A DNA stretch of 64,000 nucleotides, taken from Hypholoma sublateritium FD-334 SS-4. Lineage: Eukaryota > Basidiomycota > Agaricomycetes > Agaricales > Strophariaceae. Positions 45,577 to 56,948 of the stretch are shown in pieces. The stretch lies in contig KN817573.1 of assembly GCA_000827495.1 (NCBI GenBank), positions 167,953 through 231,952 on the forward strand. Reading direction: 5' to 3'. Positions within the stretch are counted from its first letter, which is position 1. Each line of letters starts with the position of its first letter. Under the pieces are notes generated by a model, which was given only the letters and a program-made list of their open reading frames with translations, did not search any database and was not told the origin of the DNA. Made by a program: the position numbers and the translations under genes.

Positions 45577-47430
45577 TTATGAGGCGGCCTTGGATTTATC
45601 CTCCCAAATCTAGAAAACGAGTAAGAATTTATAGCTTTAGTGAACCATAAAAAATGATCAAACCTGTTTCTGCTCCTGGGAGAGATTGTTATAGTATGTC
45701 TTGAAGTCTTCGGTTGTGCCTTGAGGGTAATTCTTGACCCATTCCAGCGCACAAAGGTTCCTTGAGTTGAAGATGGTGAGCACTGAGTAGAACTGTTTAT
45801 CTTGTACACACCTTGCTGTGGTAGTCTTAGTTGGCCGCATACGAGACCCCTTCATGCACTTAGTGGCATTCTGAGCTACATCAGAAGGATTGGCAGATGG
45901 TAACATCTGTTCGTCTAATGGGAGGGGAGGAGCTTGATGATGTAATGGAATATTTCCATGAAAAGTACCAATATTGATAAGGGGCTCCGCGGGGTGGAAA
46001 GAAAGGGGATTCCTAATCTGCGAAAGATTAAATTGAGTAGGTCGAACATGGTGTAAGGACTTAAACGAGGACTTACAGGAAAATTGACATCGGGAATGGG
46101 TATAGCAGGCCGCTCGATTGGAAGGTGCAATACTTCCTATCGGTCGGGACGCAATTCTCAGTCCACGCAGCTACAAAGAAAAAGCAACCTAACTTACTTG
46201 GGGCAGAGCAGAAGCCAGCTGTGGACGTAGAGGAGTTCCTGGAATTAAATTGATTGTAGGTATAGGCATCTAGAAGTTGAATGCATGTCAGAGAGGTTAC
46301 AACAAAACAAATAACTTCGACTTTCTTACCGTAGCAAATGTACCATTCTGCTGTTCTGAAATATGAGGTGCTTGAGCATCAGGGTCGTCGTCACTTTCAT
46401 GCAGTGCCCTCAGCTTCTTTGCTGGACCTTCTGAATGATTATCAGCAGAGCGTTTAGATGGAGCACTTTCCTTATTTTTTTTCTTCATCCAATTATGGCG
46501 CCACGAAGGGTAGTTATCAGTAGCCACGAGATTCGCTTTCCAATCAGCAGCACAAAATCGCAGCTCCACGAAACGCTGTGCCATGGACTCATTGTAAGTG
46601 GCCAGACTGGTTGCATCTACATCACTCCAAGTTCTAGGCAGCTTGCCATCCAGGGCCATCTGCACCCAAAGCGACCTAGCGTAGCGCCGAATCTCTGCCG
46701 CGCGAAACCCATCAACTATTGTACCATCCTCTAGTTCGATGTACTTCATCGTCACATTGATGCCTTGCGAAGATCGATGTTTGCCGCGGACGGGACCCAG
46801 AGACGGCTCCTTAGGCCTTTCATCCTCTTCATCAATATCAGCAAATACTTCGCCATCTTCAGGAACGTCCACGTTAAGGATTTGCTCTTGTGCAGCAGCG
46901 TTCCAGTCCTGCCTCGTCCAGAATCGAATATTTGGGTAATCGTCTTGACGAAGACTGGGGCGGGAATCGACGGTGGTGGCGGCCGGAATGTGGGTGAGCA
47001 GCATGTTATATGCCATTCTGTTATCTTGGTTAGGTAGTTGAAAAAAATATGATACCCATTCTACTCACAACAGTGTCTCGAGTTTCGCTTCGAGCGCAGC
47101 ATTCTTAGTCAATAATGTTTGATTCTCCTGCTGCGACTCATTATATTGAGCGAGGAGTTGGTGGTATCGGTTTGAAGGTACTGCATCGTGTCTCCCACTT
47201 CTGTGAGACCAGCCTGAGTCCATTGAACCTGATGAAGTCCATGGCTAATATACTAATGAAATCAATGCGTGATAGGAAGAATATAAGTCACTTACCAATT
47301 GACGTTCATATTCGCCAATGCTGCGCAGATTTTTTATAGCAATTGGTTGGCGGCCTATCGACGGCACGTAGTCAATTGTGAAAGGAGTTGAAGGGCCCCC
47401 ATCCAAGGAAGAAGTGCCGACGGAGCCCAT
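45577..47430 (-). CDS. Coiled-coil protein of unknown function next to FunK1 and transposase
   Basis: Eight exons (47430-47296, 47244-47069, 47017-46330, 46269-46198, 46136-46077, 46017-45812, 45760-45664, 45609-45577) sum to 1467 nt, or 488 aa. Residues about 75-103 are a coiled coil (YNESQQENQTLLTKNAALEA). Then comes a block YPNIRFWTRQDWN...EEDERPKEPSLG...RYARSLWVQM that I have seen as a repeated hypothetical family in mushroom genomes. A basic KKKNKESAPSKRS patch could be a nuclear signal. The C-terminal WVKNYPQGTTEDFKTYYNNL then SQEQKQIWEDKSKAAS resembles the end of an HMG-box-like helix pair, though weakly. Same strand as the kinase and transposase upstream. Confidence 0.7.
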
Positions 47431-47656
47431 TCAGTGACGTGGTGGGGACAACATTGGTGAAGATATATTTGGCATGTCAACGTACAGCTTACAAACACTA
47501 TCAAATATGGTTGGCATACATGGTGGCGAGTACAGACAACAAGAAGAGCACGTCGCTGACAACTCGGTATTCAGCAGTGAAAAACAATTATAGAAATCTG
47601 CCCTAGCCAATGAGTGACTGCGAAAATGTCCTTTGGGCGAACATGCGAAGAAGCGA

Positions 47657-50618
47657 TCAAGAAGACGAGTTGGTGACACTGGATTCCGACCCATCAGACA
47701 TACCGAAGACGCTACTGTCCGACTGATAGTGGCCACTGGACTGAATCACGTTGGAATTGATGAGAACACTAGAGTGAACATGGCTTCCTCCTTGGATATT
47801 ATGACGCTTCGATCTGCGAAGATCTCCTGGGCTGTCCATTCCATCTGGGCGAGAGCGTTTCCGGCTTTCCGTAGGTGTCGGCTCATCAGGGCCAAATGCT
47901 GCATAAGGGAAGGGCGTCTCGTTGAGAATTTGGCAGTGGCTGATAGCATCGACAAGATTCTGTCTGAATTTCATATAGATGGAGTTTATTTTTGCATCCG
48001 ACACATGTTCCTTCTTCGCAGGAAAGAGTTTCAAGATTTTCACAATGTAAGGCGCAACTGGTCACCAATATTCTGAAAGGTATCGTTCCAGATGCTTGAT
48101 GATCTTCTGCATGTCGAGGACCTTGTTATCCTTGATTACCTTGATATCTCTTTGGTGGTGCCACCATGCTACACGATGCGATTTTCTGGTGCCACCAATC
48201 CGAGTGCCAACGGGTCCCAATGAGAAGCGCACAATATGAAGGAGCACATAGCAGACTGATTCGAGGTCGTGGTCCATCCGGTGTGCGATAGGATCACGCG
48301 GTTTCATCAAAGCTACGGCCATGTATGGAAGTGTGCCCTAAACGATGCCAGTCAATATAATATCATAAAAATTGAAGTAGAGTCAGACGTACTGATGTCG
48401 TCGAGTCAGGTTTGTTCTTTTCGCGAGTATAATCATAGTCGATTAAGCTTCCACCAGAGGCCAGCTCATACACGAGTCCAGTCGGAGGGCAAGCTTCGCC
48501 TTCCTCCCAGATCACCTGCTGAGAGCCTGCGTTGGCATTCAATGATGCAAAAAGGAGAGAAAGTGGATCGTTGGCTAGAGTAGCGGATGGGATAGTGGAA
48601 GACGACAACGACGATGTTGAATTTGGATCAACAGTAGACCCCTGCGGGGCATCAGTGTTGGCTTGCTTTAACTGGATTGGTGGGGAAGCAGCAAGAATCT
48701 GACGAAGGAATCTGACGATGGTGACATTGTAAAGCGAGACATCTCCATGTACCAATCCGCATTTATCGTTTAGAAATTTGAGCTCTAGAAAACGAAAGTC
48801 AGAAATTGAACTGCGGTGATCATCAATTAATTTTGAACACTCACGATCTAGGACATCCACCAAAGCTTGCAAGCATTCCACACGTGAGCGGTAACTGGTA
48901 ATCGGGTCACCGATAGGGCCAGTGACAATCCGACGATGAATGTGGGCGGGTTCGAGTGCAGTGAGTAAGTGTCTAAAATCATCAGTGTTGCAGATATGCT
49001 CATCTCCGGCTACAAATCTTGGACTGAGAACTTGAGCGCGATCGCCAAGATGCTCGCTTTGAACGATTTCGGCAATTTTCTTGATAAACTCGATTTCAGA
49101 GGAAGAATGACTGGATCTGATCCACGAATCTTTAAGGATGTGAAAACATCCACGTACGTCTCTGACCAAGTAGACTCGAGTGCCGCGTCCAAAAACGTAA
49201 GGAGAGATGTAAATTTCGGTGATAATGGTGAATACCTGGTCTTCCACAATTACTGAAAGTGGGTCTCCGGTAAGACGGTCGAACGAAACTCGTGTATCGA
49301 CACCGAGAACTGCGTCGCTTGCGTATGCAAAGGCAAAGATAATGCGAGCGAGTACTGTGGCATGCACGCCCCGGATATACACTGGCGTTGTACAAGCAAC
49401 GCCAACACGATCGATTAAGACAAAGATGAACTTCGGAGCATCGGCCGGGGTATTGAAAATGGCGAGGCCAAGAACGTACTGCCTGTGGAGTTGCGAGTCG
49501 AACATATTGGAGGCCTTGTCCATCAATGTCCGCACGAGATCCGTATAACCCTTTTTCTTCACGCTGGTTATTTCGATTAGTCCTTGCACCACAGGCCACC
49601 TCAGACGAGCAGTATTGGCGGGTACATCGAAGCGATAAGTGCGGTCGACCACTGCAATGTCGGGCTTTCGACTGATGAGTCCTCTCAGAGGTGCCCTATT
49701 GGCGCCCTCACAATTGAAGGTACGATCGCCGCGAAGGTCCGTGTGTTGACTTATTCGAGATTCAGGATCGTCTCGGAGGCCATGCAAACGGCCCAGTTTA
49801 TCTGCCAGGTTCGAAAACCATTTCATTGCCTCCGGCTCACTCCCGAGGCTTGGAAGACTAGAAAAGTTGTCGTCACCCGTTTCCTGCATTGGCCTAGGCC
49901 GCCAGAGGTCTTTATCGTCGATAAGCAGGGTATCTTTGAAAGGTACGGGGAGACGGTCATCGCCAAGGAGATATTGCGTGACCCAAAGCATTGGGCAATT
50001 ATCGATGATTTTCTTCTTGTTCGTATTGGCGAGGACGATGTGGCTAATATTTGAATATGGTTTGGCAGTGAGCTCCTCGATCTTTGGTGGCTGAACACTG
50101 GCAGAATCCCCTGCATCGACATTGACACCGCTTGTTGGACTATCGCCAGAGTGACAATGGGACAAGAGATGTTTCTTGTTGATGTAATCCGAAAAGACCT
50201 TGCGATGGGTAAGAGAGGACACGAATTTGGCATTAGGGAGGGTAGGCGGCTCCTTGTCTGCGCCTTCAGCTTCACCCTTTTTGGACGCCCTGGCTGCCCG
50301 AACCTCTGGTGGCACATATGAATCACCGGATGATGGCATGGAAGACAAGTTCTTGTCAGCAGAATGAGATCTGGTGCTGTGATTTGAGTCGCTGTTCGTA
50401 GTGGTATCTGAGTCGTCTCCGCTTGTGGACCAGGCGAAGCTGAAGATTGTGGGATCAGGTTTTGATCGATGCTTTAGTTCTACTTTAAGTGGTGCTTTAT
50501 CGATTACACTAGCCTGGGAGTTGGGATCATTATCTGAGTCAGCGGTGGTCAGGCAGAACGAGTCTGAGGTAATGGCAGAGAAATTAACGAAGTCAGAACA
50601 CGACTCGGAGTGAGGCAT
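47657..50618 (-). pseudogene. FunK1-type fungal protein kinase with one in-frame TGA
   Basis: Exons 50618-48850, 48789-48393 and 48337-47657, all in frame. Family features are present: a long N-terminal region, IEITSVKKKGYTDLVRTLMD, VYLVRD...FHILKDSW with the ATP-site Lys, the catalytic loop HGDVSLYN near residue 600, SLIDYDY (Mg2+-binding Asp) and GTLPYMAVALM. FunK1 kinases are an expansion of eukaryotic-type kinases in multicellular basidiomycetes. A TGA at 48062-48064 interrupts the frame after ERYLSEYW. The same frame resumes PVAPYIVKILKLFPAK and continues 135 codons to a stop at 47657. All kinase motifs lie before the TGA, so a shortened protein may still fold; otherwise it is a recent pseudogene or a sequence error. 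The intron 48849-48790 is 60 nt and stop-free. Confidence 0.75.
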
Positions 50619-50749
50619 AGTTGGAAGCACGAAATGGGAAAGGGCCGCAATGTGACTGCGGGAGCATCACTCAGCTTATAAAGGAAGCCTGTCTCAAATT
50701 TGTTCCACCATTCTTCAACGTGAGAAACGTATCTAAGTACAATGAAAAG

Positions 50750-53700
50750 CTATTGTTCTGCCCTAACTATTTCATGAATATCACCTAGATCCGTAATATC
50801 AAGCCCTGGCCGTTCTACAAGAAAATAATATGAATCGTCTTGGTCCACGCCTGGTGGACGGCAAGGTATCATTGCAACTACTGCTTTGATACAAGTGACG
50901 TCGACGACAGTCAGGCCCAAATCTCCGAAATATTTGCAGGATATAAAAGTTCCGTGTGATTGGAGCAGGAGGTCTGGAAGCGGAGCGGAGTAGAGTGAGA
51001 CGATAGCAAGAGTCGACAAAGAGCCTTTGATACAGCATTGAAAATAGTACAGAATCTCCCCGAGAGAGAACGGTGCTTCAGAGCCATCTAAGACAAGCTT
51101 AGTAGAGTAGTCAATAAGAATAAAACTTCTCAATTGTAGGAAAAAGCAACAAACCTTCACGTTCCTCGCGGTTCTTATCTTGTTAATGGGCTTCAGAGCC
51201 TCTTTCCATCGTGACCTTGCTACCTGACCATTGGGGAGGCGAAGCCTAGCCCAGCGAGTAATTTTTGCGGTCCATCCATCCCCGAGTGTTAGCGAATGGT
51301 GGCTCTGGAGATACTTCTTGAATGCGATAGCTTCATTTTCCTTCATAGACCTGTGGTATCGATCACGAGCTCGGAGGAGGATATACCCTCCACCCAGATC
51401 AGAAGCGCCACGCGGTGAGTTGCCCTTACTTAACTGGAGATCCGGGACCATTGAAATGAGGGCGTTCACTTGACAACGAAGCAGCCCACGCTGAGAGAGA
51501 TTGGCATATGGATTGGAGGGTTGCCGTATCTCTTCGCCTAAATTTCCAATCGTCCTCTCCATCGTCCATTGAGATGAGCAAATTGGCGGCCCAATTCGTG
51601 TGACCTCCAGTGCAAGATGAAGGAGAGCGTGGATACTTTGTCGACAGAAATGGAGTCGATCTTCGCGGCGTTGATAATAGAGCATTTCGAACTCGTATGC
51701 AAATGATCGAAGCAGAGTATCGGCCAAAATGAGATCAGAGGAGCTAATGCGGTATTGTTGCATGATACGCATGGCTCGAACAAGCTTACAAAAATGTGAG
51801 TAATAAGGATCTGGAAGAATGTTGAAAAGGAGGGCTGGAGCGAGACCGTACAGGTAGAGTAGCCACTCCCATGCCTTGTATCCACTATTGATCTTCTCAG
51901 CTATGTTGCGGGGAGGCCGGTCAAACGATCCTGGGAGATATGGGGTGGCGGCCGCTACATTTCTGCCGTGCGATTCCCAGATTTCACCCTGGAGCACAGC
52001 CCATGGCCAATCTGAAGGGGAGTCAAGTGGATCGTGATCAAATGTGCCACGCCAAAGAGATAGAAGGAGATCTGAAAGGTTGAACGTTGCAAGATGCATG
52101 ATATCGGAGCCAAAGCACCGTGGGATTGCTAGAGTGGAGCGTGGAGGGAGCCCAAGAAAAATGGTAGGCTTGACTATACCTGTCTCTAGTCGTCTCCTTT
52201 TATACTGTGCGTCATTGGGAGATGCCAACAGAAAGGCGAGATTTGTGGAGTAATGGCTATGAGAGGTGAATGTCGAGAAGTGCGAAAGGTCCTGGTGATC
52301 GCAGCCGGCCATTGTGTAGTTGACAGGCTTCAGAAGAGCTGGATAGTAATGTGTTCCATTTGTTTTGTGATGGCCAGGTGTCGGGCAGTAGAGGCGACAT
52401 CCAAATTTTCCGTGATGACCGACGAGACTATTGAGATATGCCATGGCTGGACCGTCGGCTGTGTTGAGCCCAAGAAACAGCCGGCTGGTAAACAATCGGT
52501 TAGTAGCTGCATCCCAGATTGGTAGACCCTCATTTCGGAGGGCAGCAAGATGATATAGTCCCGGAAAAATGAATGAATCTAAATTTTTAGGCTTCTTGGG
52601 TCCAGGTATGAACCCCCCCGGAATAACGTATTCCTTCTTGTAGCGTTCCTCTGGGCTGAAATCCATGATGACCCATATATATATCCAACAGTCAGAGGCC
52701 CTATGAGCGTAAAGTTGAGCACCGTCAATAGAAAACATAAGCACAATATCGTTGTCGGTGATGTCGCCACTCCGAATGTATTCGAGATAATCACTGCCGT
52801 GAAAAAAGTCTTCATAGCTTGACAATTTTCCGGCATTACTGCGCAACTCTTCAATGATTTCGCGAGTTTTGCTTCGGCGGTATTCGAACCGGCTAGCGCT
52901 TTTAGGATCACGCCACAGAGCTTGAAGTATCGGTCCAATAGGCATAGTGTGGAAGTCTTGATAGTATCTTCCTGAAATGGGACAACGCTTTGGCTCTTCG
53001 CATTTGGGACAATAGTCCTCATCTATGTAAGGCCCCGTAAACGCGACGCAACTGTTTCTACACATCGGGTGAACGATAGATCCAACGCCTGTGATTTGTG
53101 CGAGTATTTTCTTCATCTGATCGTACGATGGTAGGTTGTCTTCTGGGTGTCGCCTTAGAATAGATGTTCGCGTAGTGTTATAAACATCTACAGATGCCTT
53201 CAGACTGGCCAGAAATATCTCGAAAGCTAGTCGCAGATTTGCACCGTCTGTCTGATTTTCAAACGAGAATTGCTCTGTTGGTGGGTTTCGTAGTCGGTGA
53301 AGCGCTTCTGAGTCAAGACCGCTATGCCTTTCATTAAGTGATGCCTTCTGTAGTTCCTGAATGAACTGGTTAGTGAGACGGAGCTCCGACAGACGAGTGT
53401 TGTTGAATAAATCATCCAAAGTAAGGCCGGAATTGCTGTTATCTGTGTTTCCAGTATCCTGTTGATCAAGAACTTCGGGTCTGGGCTCGTCGAGGCATCC
53501 TGGATCTGGGAGATCAAGCTCAGGTTCTGCAGGTGGATCAAGGGGACCCTCGAGGTCGCTTTCAGGGCCCCCAAGTCTGTTCACATTAGAATCAAAATCC
53601 TTCAGCGAAAGATATGATTAAGGATGATGTCACAGAATATATAGATCATGTACTCACTCTAGTGGTAGTGTGGGCTGTGTCACTATCGAGCTCCAAGCTT

Positions 53701-53873
53701 TGGGAAGACGTGATTGGGGAACGCTGCAGCCCAGACTCAGGTTCAGTAGCCATATGTCGTAGATATGTTGACTTCGAGACATTGCGCGATAGACCTTGAC
53801 AGAACTTGATACAGGAGCAGGTGTACTTCCCCATCGATCTCGAGTTCTTGGGCCTTGCGACTTCTTTGGGCAT
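50750..53873 (-). CDS. CMC/Plavaka-like transposase, intact copy
   Basis: Three exons (53873-53658, 53599-51155, 51097-50750) sum to 3009 nt, or 1002 aa, with no stop or frameshift. The N-terminus has a Cys-rich knuckle (KYTCSCIKFC...STYLRH). A second Cys pair lies near residue 250 (HPMCRNSCVAF...DYCPKC). The transposase core follows: LMFSIDGAQLYAHRASDCW (first Asp), HVIPGG-type PGGFIPGPKKPKN, ADGPAMAYLNSLVGHHGKFG, FGSDIMHLATFNLSDLL (second Asp) and SSQWTMERTIGNLGEEI (Glu). This order is that of CACTA-related Plavaka/Tnp2-type transposons of Agaricomycetes. It may be active. The start is the ATG giving MPKEVARP. Confidence 0.85.
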
Positions 53874-54311
53874 CGAAACTATGCAAAAGGTCGGTTCTAC
53901 GTGTTTACACATGCGACGCACAAGATTGACATTGGGAAACAGCTACGAACGAGGTGCGTTGAACTCGAGTGATTTGCGTGAATGCAATTCACCATTCTAG
54001 CATTGCTGAACGCAGTACACAGCGAGCATGGGAGCGGCAACAACCCTTGTAATTCGAGTGATATCTCTGGGACAAGATGGATGCCCGAAACAAGGCACAC
54101 AGATCAACTCGGCTCACTCTGATCCGGCTGTATCGGAGTTGATTTTGACTGGGGATCCGGCCCCGGGATCGAAAAGTCGCCGAGATGTTTGGCACTACTT
54201 AATCTCAACTGGAATAAACTCAACTTAAAGTTACAGGTTCGTTCAAAGCACCCCTCCCAGCATTGTCCCACCATCTCCAATCCTCAGCGTTTGAGCACTT
54301 ATATTATTACT
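53874..54311. other. Intergenic, divergent promoters
   Basis: A 438-bp stretch with promoters of the minus-strand transposase and the plus-strand crotonase gene. One end of the transposon should lie here. GGGATCCGGCCCCGGGATC near 54156 is a palindromic-looking candidate, but no partner end was identified. Confidence 0.35.
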
Positions 54312-55590
54312 ATGGTTTCACTAGACTACGCGCAACAAGGATTTCAAGACATCCTCGTCACTCTTGACGGTGCGGTCCTCACGATACTCATCAACCGTGC
54401 AAATTAGTAAGGAAGGCTACCCACTAACGTTTAATTGAGGCGCATTATGAGCTGACTTGTTGCGCCCTCCACCCACTGGTAGCAGAAACACGTTCACGAC
54501 AAGGCTTTGGAATGACCTTCTTAAGGTTTTTGACCTCAGTGACAGAGACGACCGGGTTAATGTCGTCATTCTCACCGCGGAGCCCACAGCGCCCGCCTAT
54601 TGTTCCGGGGTTAGCCAATCTCCATCCAATATTTGTCGACCTAACAGGCTTTACAACGATACAGGCAGATCTGGAGAACGGATGGAGCTCCCTTTGGGAA
54701 CCAGAAGCAGAGAAGGAGGGTGACCATGGTCAGTTTACCCCTCACAGTAATAATGACTGCTGCGTAGCTAATCTAGGTCTGTCCCCAAAGCACATCGCGA
54801 CTCTGGAGGCGTACTCGCTATGACCATTTACAGGTCCCGTAAAATTACCATAGCCGCTGTCAACGGTCACGCAGTACGCTCCATTTACAATGCCAATGCT
54901 CATATACACAGTGCTCACACGTCGATGTCTTACCCGTGAGGCTGGCGTTGGGATGACAGCCCTCCAGCTTCCGTTTGACTTCCGGTTTGCTTGGGCCGGC
55001 GCGAAACTGACCTTTCCCTTCGTGCGTCGTGGTATTGTACCCGAAGGTACCTCGTATCTAAGTATTTCAATGGACACTCAAGGAGTCTGACGTGCTTTTC
55101 AACTAGCCACCTCGTCCTATCTTCTCCCTAAACTCTTGGGTACATCTCGAGCCAATTCACTCCTGCTCACGGGCGCTACTGTATCTCCCGAGTCCCCGTA
55201 CATCAAAGACCTGTACCACCAGATTCTCACTGCACGTGAGGCTGTGTACCCAGCAGCTAAAGCTCTCGCGGACGAGTTGGCAGCAAACACGTCGCAGCTC
55301 TCTATTGCATATGCAAAGGGGCTCATCCAGCACCCCGGAAACTCAGTTGAAGAGAATCACATACTCGACTCTCGTGCTATGAAGTTGCTCGGTAGCTCAC
55401 CCGATGGAGAAGAGGGCGTTCTATCATTCAAACAGAGAAGGCTTCCCAAATTCACGGGCAAATTGACAAAGGATATGTCTGTCTGGTACCCTTGGGTGAG
55501 ACCTAGATGTCACAATCTATGGTGTTAGCATGCTAACGCACGGCAAAGTGGCCTCGAATTGACGTTCGTCACCACAAAACAAAGCTCTAA
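54312..55590 (+). CDS. Crotonase-fold enoyl-CoA hydratase/isomerase
   Basis: Seven exons (54312-54406, 54483-54609, 54665-54728, 54791-54873, 54941-55046, 55107-55495, 55549-55590) sum to 906 nt, or 301 aa. Crotonase signatures are present: YCSGADL (first oxyanion-hole strand), RKITIAAVNGHA-AGVGM across an intron (second oxyanion hole), and RGIVPEATSSYLLPKLLG with the catalytic-position Glu typical of delta3,delta2-enoyl-CoA isomerases. It should act on unsaturated fatty acyl-CoAs in beta-oxidation. The C-terminus is TKL, close to the peroxisomal PTS1 tripeptide but not the canonical SKL, so peroxisomal import is possible but unproven. The third donor is either 54729 (used here) or an alternative about 9 nt upstream. 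Confidence 0.87.
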
Positions 55591-56948
55591 GCAAAAACGC
55601 AATCTTGCTGCATTTGTGAAAGCCTTTCCATCGAGCGAAGGTAATTTTTAGCCAGCTGTTTCACTCATCGCGCCAATCTTACAATTCGGTTACAGGTATA
55701 AGTTCTTGCTCATGTCTTCTGCTCGCGGATGATTTGCGCATGGACATCAGGCTTTTTAGATTTGCTTCTGTATGATACGTAGCGGTGTCGTAGGTAATAT
55801 AAATCATTGGTATCTTTCAATTCCTGTTCACGTCAATCATGATCTACAAAAATTCTGCGATCATACACTAAACTACGCTGATAAACAGGGGGAACAGTGG
55901 GAGCGGGCACAGGATCTGTTGCAATGTTTGTCGGGAACTGAGCCCTGGCGCACTCGATAACTAAACTAAAAATCAGATTACTTTTAGGCATCTAGTCGGG
56001 AAGTAGACTGTGTGGTGGAATCACTCTGCAGACGGATGCGGGTATTGGAGAATAGTACGCGGACGACAGATGGGTTCAAAGCTCACTTGGTAGAAAAGTT
56101 CACTTGGTGCTACACGACTACTTGAGCCACATCCAATCTCTCACTGCCAACTACACACCGGTCTGTCTGAGTCTCCGGTTGTAATTTCTGTGCTAGATCG
56201 ACATACTGCGTTCAAAGCGCTTATTCCGCGATCTTCGCGCATATATGCACCTACTGCTTTGGAAATCCTTTCTCCTGCCTACTTACTATTGGCTCTCTTA
56301 AACGCATTTCAGACAAATTTCAGACCTAACCATTTTGCTCTGTATTTCTATTTCGCCATTCTGTTCGACGTGTCGCTAGTAGGCGGAACGCTTCACCAAT
56401 CACTTGTATCGCGTTCCGTGTTTATGGTCGGTGCGCGACACTGTATTCACTCGCGGCTGTAGCCTCTCATCTGCGTGAAGTTCTGGTGAAGTCTTACTTA
56501 TCTCGGTCATTCATCCGACTCACTGCACAACATTCTCACTAAGTAGTTCAGCTACCGTTTCCTCAACGTTTCCTGCAAGTTTCCTGGATGGTAATTTTTT
56601 GGGTAGATTTCGACCCTCCACTCCATCCATATTATCTACTCCTTATCATACATTCAAGCCGTATATGTTAAGTACCTCAACTCGCACAGCTTGCGCACAG
56701 GCGATCGCGAGTCGCGACAGCCAAGCGACAGCACTGAAAGTAGACAAAGTCCCAAAGGAGAGGGCCACCCTAAACCTTCTCACGGTGAGAAGTCACGCTA
56801 TGAAATGCGGTTCCGACTTTTCTCTTCCTCACCTTTTCCTTCATCCTCATCATCCTCCGCACATCCTTGCCTCATACCAGGTAGATACTCTTTATTTCAT
56901 CGCCGTACCACAACGGCCAGCTCAACTTCCTTGCACATCCAGCAGAAT
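55591..56948. other. Intergenic or 5' leader, no gene recognised
   Basis: About 1.35 kb. The plus frame of the next gene is open from 56691, so a longer N-terminus is possible, but its composition before 56949 looks less coding-like. Short frames at 55772 and 56190 have no motif. Confidence 0.4.

Noticed and set aside
45280..54190. Weakly similar GATCCGGCCC-containing segments near 45290 and 54155 as possible transposon long terminal repeats
   Set aside because: The similarity is short and in direct orientation, not the inverted arrangement expected; could be chance.
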